A stretch of DNA of 64,000 bases, taken from Prochlorococcus sp. AG-679-M10 (GTDB lineage Bacteria; Cyanobacteriota; Cyanobacteriia; PCC-6307; Cyanobiaceae). This document shows, in pieces, positions 19,146 to 30,700 of the stretch (its first letter is position 1; every line of letters begins with the position of its first letter). Location of the stretch: positions 1 through 64,000 of the forward strand of contig QCUQ01000002.1 in NCBI GenBank assembly GCA_003210655.1. Reading direction: 5' to 3'. The notes below the pieces were generated by a model. The model was not told the origin of the DNA, made no database searches, and saw nothing but the letters and a program-made list of their open reading frames with translations. Made by a program: the position numbers and the translations under genes.

Positions 19146-21041
19146 TTACTCTACTGTTACGCTTTTTGCTAAGTTCCTTGGTTGATCAACATCAAGTCCT
19201 CTATGAGCAGCAATATGATAACTCAATAATTGAAGGGGGATAATAGCAAGCATAGGTGAAATCCATTCATTGGTTGAAGGTATGATCATCAAATAATCAA
19301 ATATTTCAGTGCCATGACATTGAGGGGCAACACCAATTAAATAGGCATCTCTAGCTTTTGCTTCTTGAGCATTACTGATAACCTTATCAAATACTTCCCC
19401 TGGAGTAGCTATTGAAATTACAGGTACTTTTTTATCTAATAAAGCTATTGGTCCATGCTTCATTTCCCCAGCAGGATAACCTGCAGCATGAATATAACTA
19501 ATTTCCTTCAATTTCAGAGCTCCCTCAAGAGCTATGGGATAATTTATACCTCTACCCAAAAAAATAACATCTTTGATATTAAAAAAATCATGTGCAAGTT
19601 TTTCAGATGATTTATTATGTTTTTCTAAAAGGTCTTCAACTAATACCGGTAATTTAGTTAATTCTGAAATTAATTTATTAATATTTTCATTACTTTGGCT
19701 TCCTCTAATTTGAGAAAATTTTATAGCTAATCCATAAAAAGAAAGGAGTTGAGCAAAGAAAGTTTTTGTAGCAGCAACACCAATTTCAATTCCAGCACTA
19801 ATATTGATAACATTTGGAATTAGTCTACCAATTGAGCTTTCAATTCTGTTAGTTATAGCAATTAAATTTGGTTTAAAGTTTCTATCCTCAATTGAAGATC
19901 TCCTTTTAATTTCCATATTTATAGCTGCAATAGTATCGGCAGTTTCTCCAGACTGAGTCACTCCAATTGTTAAAGTATTAGGAAGTAATGGCGGTGGGGA
20001 GTATCTAAATTCACTAGCATAAAAAACATTTGTTGGTATACCTGAGAATTGTTCTAATAAAAATTTACCCACCATTGCAGCATTCTTGCTTGTACCACAA
20101 GCAACTATTTCTATTCTTTCAATAGAGTTAAAAAACTCCGTATCAAAAGAGTAATTAATTTGAAATTGATCAGTCTTTAAATCTTTAATTAAATATTTTT
20201 CTAACCAATGTTTAGCAATATCAGGCTGATCATAGATTTCCTTTAACATATAGTGTTTAAAATTTTTTTTATCGCTTACTTGGTCTGCAGTTTGTAAAGA
20301 AATTGGATTTCGATATTGTCTCTCATTATTGGAATCGTAAATTTCTATTCCTAAAGGAGTTAAAAGAGCTATCTCCTCATCCTCCAAAGGTAAAATAATT
20401 TTTGTAAAGTTTGCTATTGCTGGCGTATCACTTGCACATATAAATTCTCCTTCCCCTAGACCAATTATTAAAGGTGCTTGATTTCTAGCAACAACTAATG
20501 CGTCAGGAGCACCAGACCATAGTACTGCTAATGCGTATGATCCTTCTAAATCGGAGATTACGTTTCTTACTGCTACCAATAAAGTTGAACCATTATTTTC
20601 AAGATTTAGTTGACTTAAAGCAAATAATTCTTTTTTTATTAAGTGTGGTATGACTTCTGTATCAGTATCAGAGTCAAAAACAATTCCTTCTTTTTGTAAT
20701 TTAATTTTTAATTCCTGATAATTTTCAATAATCCCATTTTGGACAACAGCAACTTCTCCTGAAGTATCAATATGAGGATGTGCATTTTTAACCTCTGGTT
20801 TTCCATGAGTAGCCCAACGTGTATGACCTATTCCCACAGTTCCAGGTATTTCGGTATTTTTTAAATTATTTTTTAAATTATTAAGTTTTCCTTCTGCTTT
20901 ATTACAAACTATGTTCTTTGTTTCAGCGTTTATTATGGCAATACCAGCAGAATCATATCCTCTATATTCAAGTTTTTCCAAACCATTAATAAGCAAGGGT
21001 AATGCCTTTTTATAACCGGTAACAGCAACAATTCCGCACAT
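19146..21041 (-). CDS. glmS: Glutamine-fructose-6-phosphate aminotransferase (isomerising)
   Basis: GlmS makes glucosamine-6-phosphate from fructose-6-phosphate and glutamine, the entry to peptidoglycan and lipopolysaccharide amino sugars. I chose the ATG at 21041, giving MCGIVAVTG: after Met removal the catalytic Cys becomes the N-terminal residue, which the chemistry requires. The longer frame from 21059 would bury it. The protein has 631 residues, with an N-terminal glutaminase domain (GIGHTRWATHG, then NGIIENYQEL) and two SIS sugar-isomerase domains (CGTSKNAAM, TQSGETADTIAA, GRGINYPIALEGALKLKE). It ends with the usual LAKSVTVE. No glmS ribozyme is seen upstream. Confidence 0.96.
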   Translation of the reverse strand: MCGIVAVTGYKKALPLLINGLEKLEYRGYDSAGIAIINAETKNIVCNKAEGKLNNLKNNLKNTEIPGTVGIGHTRWATHGKPEVKNAHPHIDTSGEVAVVQNGIIENYQELKIKLQKEGIVFDSDTDTEVIPHLIKKELFALSQLNLENNGSTLLVAVRNVISDLEGSYALAVLWSGAPDALVVARNQAPLIIGLGEGEFICASDTPAIANFTKIILPLEDEEIALLTPLGIEIYDSNNERQYRNPISLQTADQVSDKKNFKHYMLKEIYDQPDIAKHWLEKYLIKDLKTDQFQINYSFDTEFFNSIERIEIVACGTSKNAAMVGKFLLEQFSGIPTNVFYASEFRYSPPPLLPNTLTIGVTQSGETADTIAAINMEIKRRSSIEDRNFKPNLIAITNRIESSIGRLIPNVINISAGIEIGVAATKTFFAQLLSFYGLAIKFSQIRGSQSNENINKLISELTKLPVLVEDLLEKHNKSSEKLAHDFFNIKDVIFLGRGINYPIALEGALKLKEISYIHAAGYPAGEMKHGPIALLDKKVPVISIATPGEVFDKVISNAQEAKARDAYLIGVAPQCHGTEIFDYLMIIPSTNEWISPMLAIIPLQLLSYHIAAHRGLDVDQPRNLAKSVTVE

Positions 21042-21122
21042 ATAAAAAATTTTCTTCAATTATATTGAACAAAATTAAGTATTTAATAAAATATGGACTC
21101 TCTTTAAACTGCACTATAAAAA

Positions 21123-21422
<300 letters not shown>

Positions 21423-21502
21423 TTAAAAAAATTAAGATATGCTTCACTCTTGTTAACTCTAGGGCATAAAATCATATAGATAATTAGTAAATTCCATAAA
21501 CT

Positions 21503-21745
21503 ATGTCACAAGAAGAAATCCTTCAAAAAGTTTGCTCTATTGTTTCTGAGCAACTAAGTGTTGAATCAGCCGAAGTAAAATCTGATTCAAACTTTCAAAA
21601 TGATTTAGGTGCAGACTCGCTTGACACAGTAGAGCTAGTAATGGCACTTGAAGAAGCGTTTGATATCGAGATACCTGATGAAGCAGCTGAAGGTATCGCA
21701 ACAGTAGGAGATGCTGTTAAATTCATCGAAGAAAAAAAAGGTTAA
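21503..21745 (+). CDS. acpP: Acyl carrier protein
   Basis: ACP carries growing fatty acyl chains on a phosphopantetheine arm. The 80-residue acidic protein has the invariant attachment site [10 protein letters not shown] with Ser39, followed by helix II ([19 protein letters not shown]). The ATG at 21503 gives the standard N-terminus [10 protein letters not shown]. The stop lies six bases before the fabF start, so the pair is an operon and is functionally linked: FabF uses ACP-bound substrates. tktA follows in the same direction. Confidence 0.98.
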   Translation: MSQEEILQKVCSIVSEQLSVESAEVKSDSNFQNDLGADSLDTVELVMALEEAFDIEIPDEAAEGIATVGDAVKFIEEKKG

Positions 21746-21751
21746 TTTAGG

Positions 21752-22996
21752 ATGCCAAATTTCCATCGAGTAGTTATTACCGGTATAGGGGCAGTAACTC
21801 CAATTGGTAACAACATTGATGAATATTTACTCGGCCTACAAACGGGGGCAAATGGAGTTTCAGATATAACTCTCTTTAATCCTGAACAACATCCCTGCAA
21901 GTTTGCAGCAGAAGTTAAAAATCTTCAATCCGAAAATTTTATTGAAGCAAAAGAGTCTAAAAGATGGGATAGATTTTCTCAATTTGGAGTAATTGCTGCA
22001 AAGCAAGCTTTCAATGATTCTGGACTTGAAATAACAGAAGCCAATGAATCAAGAATTGGAGTAATTATTGGCTCTGGTGTTGGAGGCTTACTTACGATGG
22101 AAAGTCAAGCTCAAATATTGAGTCATAAAGGTCCAAAAAGAGTAAGCCCATTCACAGTTCCAATGATGATCCCAAATATGGCGACAGGACTTGCTGCTAT
22201 TGCGTTAGGAGCAAAAGGTCCTAGTTCCGCTGTATCCACCGCCTGCGCTGCTGGATCAAATGCTATTGGAGACTCTTTTAGATTGTTACAGCTGGGGAAA
22301 GCAGATGCGATGATTTGCGGAGGAGCAGAAGCAAGTATAACTCCTCTTGGAGTAGCAGGTTTTGCAAGCGCCAAAGCACTCTCTTTTAGAAATGACAGTC
22401 CTCAAACCGCGAGTAGACCTTTTGATGCTGAGAGGGATGGATTTGTTATTGGAGAAGGATCTGGGATTCTTGTTCTAGAAACTCTTGAAAGTGCAAAAAA
22501 AAGAGGCGCAAAAATTTATGCTGAAATTATTGGTTATGGGTCAACTTGTGATGCACATCACATTACTTCGCCTTCTCCAGGGGGGACTGGAGGGGCAGCA
22601 GCAATCAAGCTAGCAATTGATGATAGTTCAATTAACACTGCTCAGGTTGATTACATAAATGCTCATGGAACTAGCACTGCAGCAAATGACAAAAATGAAA
22701 CTTCTGCAATTAAATCCATATTTAAAGACAGATCTTACCTCATTCCTGTAAGCTCTACTAAGTCGATGACTGGTCATCTCTTAGGGGGTTCAGGAGGTAT
22801 AGAAGCTGTAGCTTGTATTCTTTCTTTGACACATAATTTTGTCCCTCCTACAATAAACTACGTCAATCCTGATCCAGATTGTGATCTTGATTATGTACCA
22901 AATAATGCTAGAGATGCTCAAATAAGAGTTGCTCTTTCCAATTCATTCGGCTTTGGTGGTCACAACGTTTGTCTAGCATTTAGCAAACTTGATTGA
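21752..22996 (+). CDS. fabF: 3-oxoacyl-[acyl-carrier-protein] synthase II
   Basis: FabF (KAS II) condenses malonyl-ACP with acyl-ACP in chain elongation and helps control unsaturation with temperature. The 414-residue enzyme has the catalytic Cys165 in STACAAGSNAIG, the first catalytic His in NAHGTSTAANDKNE, and the second in KSMTGHLLGGSGG. The C-terminal NSFGFGGHN segment is also present. It follows acpP closely, and tktA starts 42 bases downstream. There are no irregularities. Confidence 0.97.
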   Translation: MPNFHRVVITGIGAVTPIGNNIDEYLLGLQTGANGVSDITLFNPEQHPCKFAAEVKNLQSENFIEAKESKRWDRFSQFGVIAAKQAFNDSGLEITEANESRIGVIIGSGVGGLLTMESQAQILSHKGPKRVSPFTVPMMIPNMATGLAAIALGAKGPSSAVSTACAAGSNAIGDSFRLLQLGKADAMICGGAEASITPLGVAGFASAKALSFRNDSPQTASRPFDAERDGFVIGEGSGILVLETLESAKKRGAKIYAEIIGYGSTCDAHHITSPSPGGTGGAAAIKLAIDDSSINTAQVDYINAHGTSTAANDKNETSAIKSIFKDRSYLIPVSSTKSMTGHLLGGSGGIEAVACILSLTHNFVPPTINYVNPDPDCDLDYVPNNARDAQIRVALSNSFGFGGHNVCLAFSKLD

Positions 22997-23038
22997 TGAA
23001 AACCAACTCTGTATTCCAAAATTACCTTACTTAAAACA

Positions 23039-25045
23039 ATGGTCGCTGCATCTGTTTCATTAGAATCACTATGTGTAAATAGTATAAGAATGCTGGCTGT
23101 AGATGCAGTAAATAAATCTAATAGCGGGCATCCTGGCTTACCTATGGGTTGCGCTCCTATGGGTTATGCATTATGGCACAATATTCTCAATCACAATCCC
23201 AATAATCCAAAGTGGTTTAATAGAGATCGCTTCGTATTATCAGCGGGCCATGGGTGTATGTTGTTATATTCTCTTCTGCATCTGACTGGATATAAGTCAG
23301 TTTCTATTGAAGATATTAAAGAATTTAGACAATGGGGATCTAAGACACCTGGGCATCCAGAAACCTTTGAGACTGAGGGTGTTGAGGTAACTGCAGGGCC
23401 ATTAGGGGCAGGGATTTCTAACGCCGTAGGCTTAGCAATTGCAGAAGCACACTTAGCAGCTAAATTCAATAAAAAAGATTGCGAAATTGTTGATCATTAT
23501 ACCTATGTAATAATGGGAGACGGTTGTAATCAAGAAGGGATTGCCTCTGAAGCATGTTCACTTGCGGGTCATCTTAAGCTTGGAAAATTAATAGCTCTAT
23601 ATGATGATAATCAAATCACAATTGATGGACGTACAGATGTTTCGTTTACAGAAGATGTTTTAAAAAGATATGAAGCTTATGGATGGCATGTGCAACATGT
23701 TGAAGATGGCAATCATGATGTGAAAGGAATTACCAAAGCAATTGAAAATGCTAAATCTGTAAAAGATAAACCTTCTTTAATCAAAATTTCTACAGTCATA
23801 GGTTATGGGTCACCAAACAAGTCAGATACGGCAGGAATTCATGGAGCTGCAGTAGGAGAAGAAGAAGCTTCCTTAACAAGAGAGTTTTTAAATTGGGAAT
23901 ATCCTCCCTTTGAAATACCTGAGGATGTATATTCTCAATTTAGACAAGCTATTACTAAAGGTGAAGACTCTGAAAAAAAATGGAATTTAAAATTTCAAGA
24001 ATATCAAAACACATATCCCTCTGAAGGAGCAGAATTCAAAAGAATGATCCAAGGTGAATTACCAAAGAACTGGGATTTAGATCTGCCTTCATATACGACA
24101 GATGATAAGGGTCTCGCAACAAGAAAACATTCTCAAATATGCCTAGGAGCTCTTGGGCCTAATCTTCCTGAATTAATTGGAGGATCTGCGGATTTAACTC
24201 ACTCTAATTACACAGATATAAAAGGAGAAACAGGCTCATTTCAGGCACATTCCCCAGAAAAGAGATACTTACATTTTGGTGTGAGAGAGCATGCCATGGC
24301 AGCAATATTAAATGGAATTGCTTATCACGACAGTGGATTAATACCTTATGGAGGGACTTTTCTTGTTTTTGCAGACTATATGAGAGGTTCAATGAGACTA
24401 TCTGCTCTCAGTGAGCTGGGAGTTATTTATGTACTTACTCATGATTCAATTGGAGTAGGAGAAGATGGCCCAACACATCAACCTGTTGAAACAATCCCCT
24501 CACTAAGAGCAATGCCAAATATGCTTGTATTTAGACCTGGAGATGGTAATGAAACAAGTGGTGCTTATAAGCTTGCAATTAAAAACAGAAAAAGACCTTC
24601 TGCTCTTTGCCTAAGTAGGCAAGCCATGCCAAATCAAGAGAATACCTCTATTGAAAAAGTTGCATTAGGTGGATATATAGTTTTGGATTGTGAGGGAACT
24701 CCTGATGTAATATTTATCGGTACTGGCAGTGAACTAAACCTCTGCATTGAAGCAAGTAAAGAAATCTCAAAATTAGGCAAAAAGACTAGAGTTATTTCCA
24801 TGCCTTGCGTAGAACTATTTGAAGAGCAAGAAGCTTCTTATAAAGAAAGTGTTTTGCCAAGTAGTATCAAAAAAAGAGTTGTAGTTGAAGCTGCCCATTC
24901 ATTCGGATGGCACAAATACACTGGGCTTGATGGTATTTGTATTACAATGGACAGGTTTGGTGCATCAGCTCCTGGTGGGAAATGTATGACTAGTTTTGGA
25001 TTTACAGTTGAAAATGTTGTAAATAAGACTAAAGAAATTTTATAA
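23039..25045 (+). CDS. tktA: Transketolase
   Basis: Transketolase transfers two-carbon units between sugar phosphates with thiamine diphosphate, in the Calvin cycle and the pentose phosphate pathway. The 668-residue protein shows [13 protein letters not shown] near the start and [17 protein letters not shown]. The TPP-binding [14 protein letters not shown] follows, and the pyrimidine-domain motif [17 protein letters not shown] carries the catalytic-type Glu. The C-terminal domain has [13 protein letters not shown]. It is third in a run with acpP and fabF but has a 42-base gap. The neighbouring convergent gene thiC makes a precursor of its cofactor. Confidence 0.97.
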   Translation: MVAASVSLESLCVNSIRMLAVDAVNKSNSGHPGLPMGCAPMGYALWHNILNHNPNNPKWFNRDRFVLSAGHGCMLLYSLLHLTGYKSVSIEDIKEFRQWGSKTPGHPETFETEGVEVTAGPLGAGISNAVGLAIAEAHLAAKFNKKDCEIVDHYTYVIMGDGCNQEGIASEACSLAGHLKLGKLIALYDDNQITIDGRTDVSFTEDVLKRYEAYGWHVQHVEDGNHDVKGITKAIENAKSVKDKPSLIKISTVIGYGSPNKSDTAGIHGAAVGEEEASLTREFLNWEYPPFEIPEDVYSQFRQAITKGEDSEKKWNLKFQEYQNTYPSEGAEFKRMIQGELPKNWDLDLPSYTTDDKGLATRKHSQICLGALGPNLPELIGGSADLTHSNYTDIKGETGSFQAHSPEKRYLHFGVREHAMAAILNGIAYHDSGLIPYGGTFLVFADYMRGSMRLSALSELGVIYVLTHDSIGVGEDGPTHQPVETIPSLRAMPNMLVFRPGDGNETSGAYKLAIKNRKRPSALCLSRQAMPNQENTSIEKVALGGYIVLDCEGTPDVIFIGTGSELNLCIEASKEISKLGKKTRVISMPCVELFEEQEASYKESVLPSSIKKRVVVEAAHSFGWHKYTGLDGICITMDRFGASAPGGKCMTSFGFTVENVVNKTKEIL

Positions 25046-25052
25046 ACTTAAA

Positions 25053-26435
<1,383 letters not shown>

Positions 26436-26472
26436 TTAAATTGTTTATTACTAGAGTTCGATCAAATTGAAA

Positions 26473-26550
26473 CTTTCCTTCGTCAGTTTTAACTGTTTCA
26501 GGTTCGAAGGGTATGATCTCAGCTAAGTAATTTACTTAACACCCCTAGCT
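26473..26550 (-). promoter_or_regulatory. TPP riboswitch upstream of thiC
   Basis: The minus strand between 26550 and 26473 carries the THI-element core in order: AGGGGTG, a palindromic AAGTAAATTACTT stem, then CTGAGATCATACCC, TTCGAACCTGA, CAGTTAAAACTG and CGAAGG. These match the CUGAGA, ACCUGA and GAAGG landmarks of the thiamine diphosphate aptamer. The position just before thiC matches the usual target. A TATAAG-like -10 lies near 26586-26591, about 35 bases ahead. About 50 bases separate the aptamer from the ATG. I see no clear terminator there, so the switch may act on translation. Confidence 0.93.
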
Positions 26551-26616
26551 ACATTTAAAAATAGCTCTTTTTAATAAAAAGTCATCTTATATTCTCAAAA
26601 AATATAGAAAATATTT

Positions 26617-26832
26617 TTATTTAGGTTGTTTATAAGATTTTATTTTATTTAAGATTTTTTTTCTCTTAATTCCTCTACTAAATTCTTTTTCAGAAATTAT
26701 AAAAATTCCCATCAAACCAATTGGTATATAAAATATCCTCTTACTTTCTTTCCTTGAGAAGAATCCTATTGTTGATAAAAGAATCATTAAAGGTGCAACA
26801 AGTGAAAAGATATAAACTTTTTCAAATTTCAT
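26617..26832 (-). CDS. Small membrane protein, hypothetical
   Basis: This 71-residue protein has two hydrophobic segments, at about residues 5-23 (FEKVYIFSLVAPLMILLST) and 34-49 (FYIPIGLMGIFIISE). They are joined by a short basic loop, and the tail is Lys-rich and cytosolic. I cannot assign a family. It lies 18 bases after the M20 peptidase gene on the same strand, at the end of the ruvB-TPR-M20 run, so it is probably the last gene of that operon. Confidence 0.7.
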   Translation of the reverse strand: MKFEKVYIFSLVAPLMILLSTIGFFSRKESKRIFYIPIGLMGIFIISEKEFSRGIKRKKILNKIKSYKQPK

Positions 26833-26850
26833 TTATATATCTTTATCCCA

Positions 26851-28011
26851 TTAATTATTTAATTTTACTATAGATTCAGTTATTACTTTAACCCCTACAT
26901 TAATTGCTCTTTCATCTGGATCAAATTTTGAGCTATGTAGTGGAGCGCAACCTTTCTCACCTGAGACACCAAGCCTAAACATTGCTCCAGGAACTTCATT
27001 TAGAAACTCAGCAAAATCTTCAGCACCTAAGGATGGTTTTTGTAATTCAATAACATTTTCATGACCTAAAATGCTAATTGAGGAGTCTCTTAAAACCTTA
27101 TTTATTTCATAATCATTATTTACAGGTGGGACTATCTCTCTAAATTTTACTTTAGCTTCAGCCCCACAACTCCTTGCGATAGAGGAAATATTAAAGTTAA
27201 GCCAATCACCCATATCCCTAAATAATTGCAAATTTGTACATCTTATTGTTCCAGTTAAATTAACCTTTTCAGACAAAATATTATATGCATTCCCCCCATT
27301 TATTTTCCCAAAGGTAATGACGACAGGATCTAGAGGATCTAATTTTCTAGTTATTGCCTCTTGAATACCAGAAATCACTTTAGATGCTGCCCATATAGCA
27401 TCTACACCTTCATGAGGTCTCGCACCATGTGCTGATTTTCCTAATATTTCAACTGTAAGTTCCCCAGCCGCTGCTGTTAGACTTCCTTCTTTAATCCCAA
27501 TAGTCCCTACCAATAAGTCAGGGAAAACATGCACTCCTAAAATTTGTTTTAACCCAATAGTCACGCCATCATCAATCATCCACCTAGCACCGCTAGCAAT
27601 TTCTTCAGCAGGTTGAAAAATTATTCTTGTCCCAAATTTAAGGTTTAAATCCTTAATAATTTTCGCCACACCCAAACCAATACATGTATGTAAATCATGT
27701 CCACAAGCATGCATGATGCCATCAATTTTTGAAGAAAAACTTAAATTAGTATTCTCGTATATTGGAAGGGCATCCATATCAACTCTCAAACCAATAAAAC
27801 CTTTATCTTTTGGTCCGAAATCAGCTACAACACCAGTTCTTCCAACTGATTCTGTAACTCTCCCACCAATTTTTTTCAGATAACCACTTATTAAAATTGC
27901 CGTTTGATTTTCTAAGCCACTTAATTCTGGATGAGCATGAATGTGCCTCCTCATATTAATAAGTTCATCCTTGAATGAATCAATTTTTTTTAACAATTTA
28001 TCTCTTTCCAT
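26851..28011 (-). CDS. M20 family amidohydrolase / peptidase
   Basis: A cytosolic metal-dependent hydrolase of the M20D family (N-acyl amino acid or hippurate amidohydrolase type), 386 residues. The metal-binding motif HACGHDLHT places Cys103 and His105 at the binuclear centre. LRVDMDALPIYE upstream and the catalytic-type QPAEEIASGARWM downstream fit the family. A dimerisation domain interrupts the catalytic domain around residues 180-300 (SAHGARPHEGVDAI). The C-terminus has LGAEDFAEFL. Likely substrates are N-acyl or conjugated amino acids; the exact one is unknown. It lies three bases downstream of the TPR gene. Confidence 0.9.
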   Translation of the reverse strand: MERDKLLKKIDSFKDELINMRRHIHAHPELSGLENQTAILISGYLKKIGGRVTESVGRTGVVADFGPKDKGFIGLRVDMDALPIYENTNLSFSSKIDGIMHACGHDLHTCIGLGVAKIIKDLNLKFGTRIIFQPAEEIASGARWMIDDGVTIGLKQILGVHVFPDLLVGTIGIKEGSLTAAAGELTVEILGKSAHGARPHEGVDAIWAASKVISGIQEAITRKLDPLDPVVITFGKINGGNAYNILSEKVNLTGTIRCTNLQLFRDMGDWLNFNISSIARSCGAEAKVKFREIVPPVNNDYEINKVLRDSSISILGHENVIELQKPSLGAEDFAEFLNEVPGAMFRLGVSGEKGCAPLHSSKFDPDERAINVGVKVITESIVKLNN

Positions 28012-28014
28012 TTA

Positions 28015-28803
28015 TTATTTCAGAGCTATAAATTTCATCAAATCTTTCGTTGGTTTTTGAGGCCATCTGCGAACGTTTATTAACCATTCCTCATCAGCAT
28101 ATCTTGAATCTAATTCCGTAACTGCAATCCAATTACTTTCAGCTTCACCAGACATCCCTTTTGACCAGTCCAAGGCTGTTAATGCTGCTCTCGCATCAGC
28201 AAAAGTTGGATAACGTCTGATCAAATTTTTTAATTCTTTTTCACTCTCTTCCATATTTCCTAATTGGTAGTCCGCCAAAGCCATACTTGATCTTGCCATA
28301 GCGAAACCAGGATTTGATTCTGAAGCTTTAGAAAACAAATTCCTTGCACTCTGCCAATTTGACAAAGACCCTTCAACATTAGCGAAATTATATAAAGCAG
28401 AAAAATTATCTTTATCTTTTGAGATTACATATAAATAATCATTTTTTGCCTTTAACCAAAGCCCTAAAGATTCTTCTGCTATCCCTCTATTAATATAAGG
28501 ATCAACCTCACCTGGATCTAACTCAATGGCTTTATCTTGATCCTCTATTGCACCTTCAGGATCACCATTAACAAGTTTTATATTTCCTCTATTACTTAAA
28601 GCTGCTGCATCATCAGGAAATAATTCCAAATACTTATTCCATTGCTTTAACGCGAGATTAAATTCTCCACTGGAGCTTAAATTTAAAGCATTTTTAAATA
28701 AATCTTCCTGTGGGCTTAGTGAATAACTAGGAGTGTCATATACAATATTGATTAAAAAGCAAATCAATAAAAGATAAAGCTTAATCTTTCTAATACTTTT
28801 CAT
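28015..28803 (-). CDS. Tetratricopeptide repeat protein
   Basis: A 262-residue protein with an N-terminal hydrophobic signal or anchor (residues about 8-28, [21 protein letters not shown]), so probably exported or thylakoid-associated. TPR units follow from about residue 45 to 210; a clear one runs [31 protein letters not shown] near 73-103. Such helical repeats bind other proteins, and similar cyanobacterial TPR proteins help assemble photosynthetic complexes, but this role is inferred. Its first 14 bases overlap the end of ruvB, implying coupled translation. Confidence 0.85.
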   Translation of the reverse strand: MKSIRKIKLYLLLICFLINIVYDTPSYSLSPQEDLFKNALNLSSSGEFNLALKQWNKYLELFPDDAAALSNRGNIKLVNGDPEGAIEDQDKAIELDPGEVDPYINRGIAEESLGLWLKAKNDYLYVISKDKDNFSALYNFANVEGSLSNWQSARNLFSKASESNPGFAMARSSMALADYQLGNMEESEKELKNLIRRYPTFADARAALTALDWSKGMSGEAESNWIAVTELDSRYADEEWLINVRRWPQKPTKDLMKFIALK

Positions 28804-29848
28804 TTCTGGAACTAATGTATTTTTTTCCTAAAGATGTAAGTTTTCTTCCTCGGGGAGTTCTCATAATAAATCCAATTTGAATTAAATATGGCTCAACTAC
28901 AAACTCTAACATTGATGATTCCTCTCCCAAACCTGCAGCAATTGAATCTAAGCCAATCGGATTATTATTATTAAGGTTTAAAAAAGACAAAAATTTCCTA
29001 TCTACGTTATCCAAACCTTTATTATCTATTTTTTGAGAATTTAAAGCTTTTTCGATTATCTCCAAAGAAATTTTATTTGTATTTTTTATAACCTGAGCAT
29101 AGTCTCTTACTCTTTTTAATAATCTCAAGGCAATTCTTGGAGTACCTCTAGAAATCTTTGCTAACGCGCTACAAGCATCATTTTCTAATTGAAGATTTAT
29201 CAAAGTAGCAAAATTAAAAATTATTTGGTGCAATTCATCATTTGAATAAAATTCAATTTTATGACATAGTCCAAATCTATCTCTAAGAGGAGCACTAATT
29301 GATGCAAGTTTAGTTGTAGCACCGATCAAAGTAAATTTCGGAAGATTAATTGTTCTGCAACGAGCCCCTCTATTCGCTCCCATCGTTAAATCCAACCTAA
29401 AATCCTCCATTGCAGAATATAAAAGCTCTTCAGTTAATTTATTTAAACGATGTATTTCATCAATAAATAAAATCTCTCCCTCTTTTAATCCAAGAAGTAA
29501 TCCCACAATATCCCTTGGCCTTTCAATTGAAGGTGCGCTTGCCACTCTACATTTTGTATTCATTTCATAAGAGATCAATAACGCTAAGGTAGTTTTTCCT
29601 AAACCAGGTTGGCCGTATAAAAGAGTATGATCTAATACTTCTTTCCTATATTTAGAAGCATCTATTGCTATTTTTAATGAAGATTTAATTTGCTCTTGTC
29701 CAATAAATTCTTTAAAGGAATTTGGCCGAGCTAAATTTAAATTTTTATTTAGTTTTTCCTCAGGAATAATCTTTGAATCAACTAACCTCAACTCTTTTCT
29801 TGAGCGAGGAATATTAGTTTCATCTAAACTTGAAGAAATTATTGCCAT
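28790..29848 (-). CDS. ruvB: Holliday junction branch migration helicase RuvB
   Basis: RuvB is the AAA+ motor that drives Holliday junction branch migration with RuvA. The 352-residue protein has Walker [10 protein letters not shown] at residues 79-87, Walker [10 protein letters not shown] and sensor 1 IGATT. The family segments [18 protein letters not shown] and [11 protein letters not shown] lie near the end. A non-conserved N-terminus of about 40 residues precedes [12 protein letters not shown]. It is divergent from smpB. The TPR gene downstream overlaps its end. Confidence 0.96.
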   Translation of the reverse strand: MAIISSSLDETNIPRSRKELRLVDSKIIPEEKLNKNLNLARPNSFKEFIGQEQIKSSLKIAIDASKYRKEVLDHTLLYGQPGLGKTTLALLISYEMNTKCRVASAPSIERPRDIVGLLLGLKEGEILFIDEIHRLNKLTEELLYSAMEDFRLDLTMGANRGARCRTINLPKFTLIGATTKLASISAPLRDRFGLCHKIEFYSNDELHQIIFNFATLINLQLENDACSALAKISRGTPRIALRLLKRVRDYAQVIKNTNKISLEIIEKALNSQKIDNKGLDNVDRKFLSFLNLNNNNPIGLDSIAAGLGEESSMLEFVVEPYLIQIGFIMRTPRGRKLTSLGKKYISSRNEKY

Positions 29849-29900
29849 AATTAAAGATTAATGGCAATTGTTCTATGGGGAAAGATTTTTTACAACTGCA

Positions 29901-30395
29901 ATGGCAAAAATTTCAAAAAAAGCAAATAAAAGTATAAAAAAAGAAGCCGTTTTTAAACGTCTTTCAGAAAATCGATATGCAAAATATCAGTATGAAATAC
30001 TTGAAACAATCGAAGCTGGAATTGAACTTTTGGGTACTGAAGTAAAATCTATAAGAAACGGCAATATAAATTTAAGAGATGGGTATTGTTCTTTCAGAGA
30101 TGGTGAAATACTTTTATTAAATGTTCACATATCACCACATAAAAATGTAGGCTCTTTTTTTAATCACGACCCTTTACGAAATAGAAAATTGTTATTACAT
30201 AAAAAAGAAATAATAAGGCTTAAATACAATACTGAAAAAAAGGGTTTAACTATTATTCCCTTATCTATTTATTTAAAAGGGTCATGGATAAAATTAACCA
30301 TTGGTATTGGTAAAGGGAAAAAATTACATGATAAAAGACAAGCCGATAAACAAAAAGATATTAAAAGAGAAATAAAAACTGCTCTTAAGAGATAA
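29901..30395 (+). CDS. smpB: SsrA-binding protein SmpB
   Basis: SmpB binds tmRNA and brings it to stalled ribosomes. I chose the ATG at 29901 ([11 protein letters not shown]), giving 164 residues. A frame opening at 29868 adds [11 protein letters not shown], which does not look like the family. Visible motifs are [50 protein letters not shown] and the basic C-terminal [20 protein letters not shown] tail that inserts into the decoding centre. The first base of the longer frame lies 20 bases from the divergent ruvB start. Confidence 0.94.
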   Translation: MAKISKKANKSIKKEAVFKRLSENRYAKYQYEILETIEAGIELLGTEVKSIRNGNINLRDGYCSFRDGEILLLNVHISPHKNVGSFFNHDPLRNRKLLLHKKEIIRLKYNTEKKGLTIIPLSIYLKGSWIKLTIGIGKGKKLHDKRQADKQKDIKREIKTALKR

Positions 30396-30421
30396 TTAAG
30401 AAGATATTTCTTTAAGATAAT

Positions 30422-30673
30422 TTAATCAGGGTCTAATCTTATTGAATTGGGAGGGGGAGAAGGATCTGGATCAGCAATTAACATATGCTGCAAAACAGTT
30501 TCAGGCCTTTCGCTATCTCTCCAGCGAATTCTATAAGCAGGCATCTTGGTACCTCTACTTGTAGTTTGTTCAACTGGTTCCATAACCCAGCCTCTTCTTG
30601 ATCGGCCTTGAGGATTTCTTTTCACTACTGCATCTGCGTGCTTGAAGCGGAAACCAACACGTTCACCACTCAT
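30422..30673 (-). CDS. Conserved hypothetical protein, basic
   Basis: An 83-residue Arg-rich protein without signal or membrane segment. It begins MSGERVGFRFKHADAVVKRN and has a strand-like core RSRRGWVMEPVEQTTSRGTK and MPAYRIRWRDSERPETVLQH. The C-terminus is Pro- and Asp-rich. The pattern suggests a small beta-barrel or SH3-like domain, possibly nucleic-acid binding given the charge, but I do not recognise a family. It lies 27 bases after lysS on the same strand. Codon use has slightly more GC than its neighbours. Confidence 0.75.
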   Translation of the reverse strand: MSGERVGFRFKHADAVVKRNPQGRSRRGWVMEPVEQTTSRGTKMPAYRIRWRDSERPETVLQHMLIADPDPSPPPNSIRLDPD

Positions 30674-30700
30674 TTAAAAATTTTCGTATTGGATCAAATT

